In this document: piece by piece, positions 58,930 through 64,000 of the stretch
Layout of the letters: each line of letters begins with the position of its first letter
Position numbering within the stretch: the stretch's first letter is position 1
Source: an uncultured Bacilli bacterium
GTDB lineage: Bacteria; Bacillota_I; Bacilli_A; RF39; UBA660
DNA length: 64,000 nt
Direction of reading: 5' to 3'
Assembly: GCA_934096275.1 (NCBI GenBank)
Contig: CAKOLK010000005.1
Location: forward strand, 1 to 64,000
Translations under genes and position numbers: made by a program
Notes under the pieces: model-generated
Told to the model about the DNA's origin: nothing
Seen by the model: only the letters and a program-made list of their open reading frames with translations
Database searches by the model: none

Positions 58930-59417
58930 ATTAGTCCCTCCACATTTTTTAAATAAATCTTTTTATTTTCTACATCTATTCTTTCTATAAAATTATCGTT
59001 TTTAGGAATAAACTTATTACCAGTAAGACATAATACAAAATTACCATTACCAGAATTAATTATTTCACTTACCATTCCTACCATTTCATTATTAAAGTAA
59101 CAATCACATGCTAAATAGTCTTCATCTACATACTCATCTTTTGATAAGAATAAATCATCTTTTAAAGCAAATACTAAGCTACCTTTATATTTTAATACGT
59201 CATCAATATTATCTATTCCATAAAGAGTAACCATATCATATTCTTGATGAGGTCTATAAGTTCTAATTACTTCTTCTGTTTTATCTTTACCTATATATAA
59301 AGTAAAGCCTTCTTTAAATACTCTATCTTTATAGTCAAAATTAGATCTAATCTTTACTTCTCCTTTTAAACCATGAGTATTTGTAATTCTTCCAATGTAA
59401 ACATAGTCTTTATTCAT
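58926..59417 (-). CDS. rimM: Ribosome maturation factor RimM
   Basis: 163 residues. Amino-terminal RimM barrel with YVYIGRITNTHGLKGEVKI (about 5-23) and a PRC-barrel half (YVDEDYLACDCYFNNEMVGM, then PKNDNFIERIDVENKKIYLK). It binds S19 and helps assemble the 30S head. The upstream rpsP is not next to it. Co-transcribed with trmD. Confidence 0.9.
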   Translation of the reverse strand: MNKDYVYIGRITNTHGLKGEVKIRSNFDYKDRVFKEGFTLYIGKDKTEEVIRTYRPHQEYDMVTLYGIDNIDDVLKYKGSLVFALKDDLFLSKDEYVDEDYLACDCYFNNEMVGMVSEIINSGNGNFVLCLTGNKFIPKNDNFIERIDVENKKIYLKNVEGLI

Positions 59418-59544
59418 ATATTGTCACATCCTTAAAATATTTTTTATTGTACCACAAATAATATAAAAATAAAAGAATAAATCTTCATAATAATATCTTA
59501 TCATACTTAAGATAAAATTAAAATAAAAAATTAAAAAGAAGAAA

Positions 59545-61098
59545 CTATTTAGCTTCTTCTTGTACTCTAGTTTCACGAATAACTGTTACTTTAATAGTAC
59601 CAGGATATTGCATACTAGATTCAATCTTTTCTTTAATTTCTCTTGCTATCTTATGTGATTTTAAATCATCAACTTCTTCAGGTTTTACTAATACTCTAAG
59701 TTCTCTACCCGCTTGAAGAGCATAACTCTTATCAATACCTTTAATACTATTAGCTATTTCTTCAAGTTGTTCTAAACGTTTTAAGTAATTTTCTAACGAA
59801 TCATTTCTGGCACCTGGTCTTGATGCTGATAAAGCATCCGCTATTTGTACTAAAACTGATACAACACTAGTAGCCTCAGTATCACCATGATGTGATGCTA
59901 TTGCATTAATTACAATAGGATGTTCTTTATATTTCTTAGCAATATTTACCCCAATCTCAACATGACTTCCTTCGATTTCATGATCAATTGCTTTACCAAT
60001 ATCATGTAAAAGTCCAGCACGTTTAGCAAGAACTACATTCTCACCAAGCTCAGCAGCCATAATACCTGAAAGATGTGCTACTTCAAGTGAGTGTTTTAAA
60101 GCGTTTTGACCATAACTAGTCCTAAAATGAAGTTTACCAATTGTTTCAATTAAATCATTATCTATTCTTGTAAGTCCTAATTCAAATACAGCTGAATTAC
60201 CCATTTCAATAATTTTTTGTTTCATTTCACGAACTGTCTTATCATATATTTCTTCAATTCTAGTTGGATGTATTCTTCCATCCTTTACTAACTCTTCAAT
60301 TGTTATTTTAGCTATTTCTCTTCTTAAAGGATCAAATGATGAAATTACAATAGCCTCAGGCGTATCATCAATAATTAAATCAACACCAGTTATTGATTCA
60401 ATTGTTCTAATATTTCTTCCCTCTCTACCAATAATTCTTCCCTTCATCTCATTATTAGGAAGTTCAATCGTAGAAACAGTTTGTTCATTAGAAACATCTG
60501 ATGCATACTTTTGCATAGATAACACCAACATTTCTTTAGCTTTCTTATCACTAACTAACTTAGCTTCATCCTCACGTTCTTTGATATAAGATACAATTTC
60601 ATTTGATATATCTTCTTCAACTTTTTTCATAATCAAATCTTTTGCCTTTTCTTTATCAAGACCACTTATTTTTGAAAGCAAATCAATTTGTTCTTGTTTT
60701 AACTTATCCATTTCTTCCTGATCAGATTGAATCTTCTTTTGCTTTTCACCAAGTTTTTCTTCACGTTCATCAAGTAATTGTTCTCTTTTTTGAAAAGTTT
60801 CATCTCTCTTATCCATATTTCTTTCTCTTTGAATAAGACGATCTTCTTGATCTTTAATTTCAGATTTTTTTTCTTTAATTTCTTTATCTAATTCATTCTT
60901 TAATCTTTGTTTTTCTTCCTTTGCTTCAAAAAGCATATCTCTTTTTACCTTTTCTGCTTCTTTTCTAGCTTTTTCTGATAAAATCTCAATCTTTTTGACA
61001 GCATTAGATACTCTTATAAAATTAATTAGAACAGAAAGTCCTACTCCTAAAACTAATCCAATCATGATCATTAAAATGGAAAGTATTGTTTTACTCAT
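59545..61098 (-). CDS. rny: Ribonuclease Y
   Basis: 517 residues, normal length. A membrane helix (about 5-25), a long coiled coil (30-200), a KH domain (IELPNNEMKGRIIGREGRNI), then an HD domain with AHLSGIMAAELGENVVLAKR and AGLLHDIGKAIDHEIEGSHV, and later ASHHGD. It starts decay of many mRNAs from the membrane. A stem AAGAAG/CTTCTT over its last codons followed by T-rich DNA is its terminator. Own transcription unit. Confidence 0.96.
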   Translation of the reverse strand: MSKTILSILMIMIGLVLGVGLSVLINFIRVSNAVKKIEILSEKARKEAEKVKRDMLFEAKEEKQRLKNELDKEIKEKKSEIKDQEDRLIQRERNMDKRDETFQKREQLLDEREEKLGEKQKKIQSDQEEMDKLKQEQIDLLSKISGLDKEKAKDLIMKKVEEDISNEIVSYIKEREDEAKLVSDKKAKEMLVLSMQKYASDVSNEQTVSTIELPNNEMKGRIIGREGRNIRTIESITGVDLIIDDTPEAIVISSFDPLRREIAKITIEELVKDGRIHPTRIEEIYDKTVREMKQKIIEMGNSAVFELGLTRIDNDLIETIGKLHFRTSYGQNALKHSLEVAHLSGIMAAELGENVVLAKRAGLLHDIGKAIDHEIEGSHVEIGVNIAKKYKEHPIVINAIASHHGDTEATSVVSVLVQIADALSASRPGARNDSLENYLKRLEQLEEIANSIKGIDKSYALQAGRELRVLVKPEEVDDLKSHKIAREIKEKIESSMQYPGTIKVTVIRETRVQEEAK

Positions 61099-61218
61099 AC
61101 TATACCTCCATTAAAATTATTTATGTTAACATACTATATAAATATTACTTAACACTATCTTTATTTTATATTTGTATTATCTTTTTGTCAAGTAGGAATA
61201 TCAAAGAAAAAAGAACCA

Positions 61219-61650
61219 TTATTTTTGGTTCAATGCATTTAATAAATTAACTTTAAACATATCTTTATCAGCATTAGTATTAGAAATCATAACACCTTTA
61301 TATGTTCCAAGTTCACTACGATGACCTTCATCTAAAATATCTTCTGGTGTAATAGTAACAAGTAATACTATATTCTTATCTAAATAAACAGTATAATGTA
61401 ATACTATATCACCATGTACTTTAGAAAATAATGCATCAGTAGGTAGTTTCAATTCATATTCTTGAGTATTATCTTTCTTAGATTCTTTAACCATCTTACC
61501 TAAGAACTTACCTTCTCTAATTGATGGATAAAACTCAAATTGTAATTTCTTATAAGCAAGCATATTATACTTTCTAACTGATCTTTCTCTTTTTCTAAAC
61601 TCATTTTCATTTACATATTCAAAATGATAACTTATTCTTTTATTTTCCAT
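61219..61650 (-). CDS. Uncharacterised 143-residue protein
   Basis: Soluble, beta-rich, charged. Landmarks: RISYHFEYVNENEFRKRERS, KLQFEFYPSIREGKFLGKMV, DALFSKVHGDIVLHYTVYLD and the end NADKDMFKVNLLNALNQK. No named family recognised. GGGGGTTATATT precedes the ATG, and a perfect consensus promoter lies 52 bases upstream of the start, so it is well expressed under the housekeeping sigma factor. Confidence 0.65.
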   Translation of the reverse strand: MENKRISYHFEYVNENEFRKRERSVRKYNMLAYKKLQFEFYPSIREGKFLGKMVKESKKDNTQEYELKLPTDALFSKVHGDIVLHYTVYLDKNIVLLVTITPEDILDEGHRSELGTYKGVMISNTNADKDMFKVNLLNALNQK

Positions 61651-61701
61651 AATATAACCCCCAAACTTCTTTCTACTATGGTATCTCAATTAAGTGTCTA
61701 A

Positions 61702-61730
61702 ATTATAGCACATTTTTTCGTTTTTGTCAA
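61702..61730 (-). promoter_or_regulatory. Consensus promoter of the 61.2 kb gene
   Basis: Minus strand TTGACA, 17 bases, TATAAT. The bases after the -10 (TATAATTTAGACACTT) are the same as at the promoter at 63240, suggesting shared start-site rules or duplication. Confidence 0.85.
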
Positions 61731-61739
61731 CTTTTTTCA

Positions 61740-62597
61740 TCATTTTCTTAAATATTCTTTAAGATCATTTTCTTCACAATACTCTTTTAATTTCTTAAGA
61801 GCCCTTTTTTCTCTTTTTATAACCCTATATTTTTCTACACCAAAACCAAGCTTTTTAGTAATACGATCAATAGACATTCTATCACCATTAATAAAACCAA
61901 ACCTCATCATAATTATTTCCTTTTCTGTCATAGTTAAACACTTGAAAGCCTCATTTAAATAACTAGGTAAAAAAGTATCTAATACTTCATTTTCTATATC
62001 AGTATCATCTAAAACATTAAGCAAAACTTCTGATTTTTTTTCATCACTATTAACAACCCTCATAAAAGAAAACATATACGGATAACTAGATAATAAATAA
62101 TTTACTTCCTCATAACTCATATCAAGTTCATCAACCAATAAATCCATAGAAACATCATAACCATTATCAAGCAAAAAGTTAATAGCCTTTGTAATCTTTT
62201 GTAACTTAACTTTAATATTATATGGAATCCTTATTATATCATCCTTATTTAAAATAGCAGTATTAATACTTTGTCTTATCCATAACATTGCATAAGTAGA
62301 AAATTTAGCACCCTTACTAAAATCATACCTGTCTATTGCTTTAATAAGTCCTAAAGACCCCTCATTAATAAGATCACCAAAAGAAAGCAAATTAAGACCT
62401 CCATACTTATTACAACAATATATAACAAGCGCTAAGTTAGATTCTATAATCTTATTTCTAGCTTCTATATCACCAGCTTGAGCTTTTTTAATTAATTCTA
62501 ACTCAACATTACTATCTAGTTTCACAACATTATCTAAATCTTTGAAAAATATATACAAATTATCATTAAATCTATTATTACAATACATACCTTTCAT
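61740..62597 (-). CDS. Sigma-70 family RNA polymerase sigma factor
   Basis: 285 residues. Region 2 has NLALVIYCCNKYGGLNLLSF with GDLINEGSLGLIKAIDRYDF and FSTYAMLWIRQSINTAIL (like RpoD's AIRxYI..). Region 3 and 4 include RIPYNIKVKLQKITKAINFL, SYEEVNYLLSSYPYMF, and LTMTEKEIIMMRFGFINGDR with a last HTH (SIDRITKKLGFGVEKYRVIK). It is shorter than the housekeeping RpoD and lacks region 1.1, so it is an alternative or group-2/3 sigma factor. It follows the kinase-fold gene by three bases and is surely co-expressed with it. Confidence 0.85.
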   Translation of the reverse strand: MKGMYCNNRFNDNLYIFFKDLDNVVKLDSNVELELIKKAQAGDIEARNKIIESNLALVIYCCNKYGGLNLLSFGDLINEGSLGLIKAIDRYDFSKGAKFSTYAMLWIRQSINTAILNKDDIIRIPYNIKVKLQKITKAINFLLDNGYDVSMDLLVDELDMSYEEVNYLLSSYPYMFSFMRVVNSDEKKSEVLLNVLDDTDIENEVLDTFLPSYLNEAFKCLTMTEKEIIMMRFGFINGDRMSIDRITKKLGFGVEKYRVIKREKRALKKLKEYCEENDLKEYLRK

Positions 62598-62600
62598 AAC

Positions 62601-63212
62601 CTAACCCCTCATATTAAAACTATTTGTCTTTTCAAATTCCAATCTTTCAAACATTTTCTTTACTTTATTATAACACTCTATTTTATCACTAGCACTAATC
62701 CTATCAAATATAACACAACTACTCTCAAAATCAATTAACTTAACATTAAGATCATCATTAACTAAAAAATTATGTTCATGTATATCTAAATATAATATTC
62801 CATTATTAAGTAACTCATCAATTATACACAAAACTTTATTATAAAGTAACCCTATATTATTATCATCAACTATATCATATAAACAAACATAATCCTTATA
62901 TAACTTAATCACTTGCCCAACACATCTTCTTTTACATGAAACAATCCCAATAGGAAAATCAGTATTATTAACACTACCTTGTCTTAAGACTAAACCAGAT
63001 ATCATTTCTTCAATATTATATGATTGTCTTTCTTTATTAAGTAAACTCTTATCAATTTTAAAACCAAATCCTTCTCCTATATCATATATAAGAGTATTAC
63101 TGTCTTCAAAAAATATCTTAGACTTATCGAATACAAAATCACTATCAATAACATAATTATCTATATCATAACTCTTATGTATCTTATTAGTAAAACTACT
63201 CTCTTTATTCAC
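62601..63212 (-). CDS. Kinase-fold (APH/eukaryotic-like) protein, paralog B
   Basis: About 203 residues from a GTG start with GATGGTGG before it. Upstream ATG extensions would start inside the promoter. Catalytic loop LDIHEHN at about 143-149 and DFE at about 162-164, as in paralog A at 54-845. No clear glycine loop. The gene and the sigma factor are three bases apart in one operon, which suggests that this kinase-like protein acts on the sigma factor or its pathway; this is inference from position only. Confidence 0.6.
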   Translation of the reverse strand: MNKESSFTNKIHKSYDIDNYVIDSDFVFDKSKIFFEDSNTLIYDIGEGFGFKIDKSLLNKERQSYNIEEMISGLVLRQGSVNNTDFPIGIVSCKRRCVGQVIKLYKDYVCLYDIVDDNNIGLLYNKVLCIIDELLNNGILYLDIHEHNFLVNDDLNVKLIDFESSCVIFDRISASDKIECYNKVKKMFERLEFEKTNSFNMRG

Positions 63213-63239
63213 AATACCACCATCTTTAAAAGTGTCTAA

Positions 63240-63268
63240 ATTATACCATAAGACAAACAAAAAGTCAA
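63240..63268 (-). promoter_or_regulatory. Promoter of the kinase-fold/sigma operon
   Basis: Minus strand TTGACT, 17 bases, TATAAT with an extended TGG. Start near 63233. It lies in the gap after the terminator of the 63.3 kb surface protein. Confidence 0.8.
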
Positions 63269-63273
63269 GAAAA

Positions 63274-63291
63274 AAAGGACCTTAGTCCTTT
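63274..63291 (-). terminator. Terminator of the 63.3 kb surface-protein gene
   Basis: Seven-pair stem AAAGGAC/GTCCTTT with a four-base loop and TTTTTTC on the minus strand, four bases after the stop codon. Confidence 0.85.
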
Positions 63292-63294
63292 CTA

Positions 63295-64000
63295 TTAATT
63301 AAACCTTTTCTTAAGCGCAATACCTGAGAAAGATAATCCCACTAATGAGATAGTAGCAACTGCAAAATATACTAAAGCGTTATCAGCAGTATCTGGATTA
63401 GTTACTTTTTTAATTTCAGTATCATTATAAACTACACTATAAGTTGAAAATTTATCAGACTTAAATGAAATAGTTCCATCACCATTATCAACAGCATCAA
63501 GAACAGTAGTCACACCATCATGAATTCTAATTACATAATAAGTTCTTTTATAACCATTCTTAACCTTAGCAAGTGTACTAGGTAATTGAAGTTTAATAGA
63601 AACACCACCATCTACTTCAGATAATTGTTCAACTTTTAAACCATTACTAGTAGCTTTAAATAAGTCAATTTCATAATAACCTGCTACATTATATTTTTTA
63701 TCAGTAACAACTTTATCAATTAAATCCTTATCTTCTTTAGCAATAGCATCTTCTGTCATAGCATCAACTTGTGGAGTATTAACTAATTCATCTTCTTTAA
63801 CCATAATATATTCATCAGAACCAAGAACTTTATATTCTTTTTTATTTTCAGCTAAAGTACCATTAGTAATACCTGCTACTTGATTACCGTGTAAGTTAAA
63901 CTTACCACCATTTACTATAGTAACAGATTTATCATTTTCTCCACGATTATAATCCCAAATAGCATAACCAGGTTTTCTATCAGGATCAGTACCATAATAG
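63295..64000 (-). CDS. Wall-anchored surface protein, 3' part (runs off the right edge)
   Basis: The frame stays open to base 64000, so at least 235 codons of the carboxy end are in view and the start lies beyond the window. The visible part is beta-rich (GYAIWDYNRGENDKSVTIVN, VDGGVSIKLQLPSTLAKVKN). It ends with NPDTAD, a hydrophobic helix (ALVYFAVATISLVGLSFSGI) and KKRF, a sortase-type sorting signal of the NPxTx kind. An ATG at 63804 is internal, because the reading frame and composition continue upstream of it. A sortase is not in the window. Confidence 0.8.
   Translation of the reverse strand, partial: YYGTDPDRKPGYAIWDYNRGENDKSVTIVNGGKFNLHGNQVAGITNGTLAENKKEYKVLGSDEYIMVKEDELVNTPQVDAMTEDAIAKEDKDLIDKVVTDKKYNVAGYYEIDLFKATSNGLKVEQLSEVDGGVSIKLQLPSTLAKVKNGYKRTYYVIRIHDGVTTVLDAVDNGDGTISFKSDKFSTYSVVYNDTEIKKVTNPDTADNALVYFAVATISLVGLSFSGIALKKRFN

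Overview
The window is AT-rich, low-GC Gram-positive DNA that uses the standard code (UGG for Trp, UGA used as a stop). Gene content and order point to an uncultured gut-type Bacilli lineage, of the RF39/Erysipelotrichales-like kind, that carries endospore genes. The evidence is lepA-hemW, rbgA-rnhB, sepF-divIVA, ymfF-ymfH, yneF next to a sirA-like gene, ylbD-ylbE, spoIIGA-sigE, spoIIM, spoVS, a spoVB-like flippase, a SpoIIID-like regulator, a T-box on argS, and many intrinsic terminators. The lineage assignment is inference; the gene families are read from the sequence. Most genes lie on the minus strand.

Layout. 1-4.4 kb: a kinase-fold protein, small membrane proteins and a thyA-folA-tmk operon for dTMP. 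4.5-10.3 kb: a tandem repeat, then lepA/SpoIIID-like/hemW, yneF, sirA-like, Smr and DUF368 genes. 10.3-17.3 kb: two related exported surface proteins, SpoIIM, DUF2179, an AI-2E transporter and a SpoVB-like flippase. 17.3-21 kb: argS with its T-box, then five tandem ~114-bp units that each look like a promoter, a ~65-nt structured RNA and a terminator, directly behind a broken Abi_2 (HEPN RNase family) gene. 21-29.2 kb: spoIIGA-sigE, a DUF4097 protein, a 733-aa surface protein with a GC-rich variable-looking tail, tmcAL, an M3-like peptidase, divIVA and sepF. 29.2-35 kb: an NlpC/P60 protein, topA, an apparent ncRNA, and rbgA-rnhB. 35-41 kb: an accessory zone with two rhuM genes, a duplicated rbgA 5' end, a dinD-like remnant and other decayed genes. 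41-64 kb: HD-domain genes, nfo, pilin-like proteins, ylbE-ylbD, spoVS, ymfF-ymfH, deoD, ftsK/spoIIIE, a ClpX-like ATPase, fmt, trmD-rimM, rny, a sigma-70 factor in operon with a second kinase-fold protein, and the 3' part of a wall-anchored surface protein.

How the genes fit together. Three surface proteins (10.3, 14.2 and 23.7 kb) and a short paralog (54.8 kb) share TasA/camelysin-like amino-terminal regions or a common carboxy-terminal module. Two of them end in ~60% GC segments with almost only C/T-ending codons. This is what a diversity-generating retroelement variable region would look like, but no reverse transcriptase or template is in the window. The strongest candidate for an undescribed system is the Abi_2 gene with its tandem small-RNA units, which resembles an RNA-antitoxin/HEPN-toxin arrangement. 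The toxin gene as read carries a frameshift.
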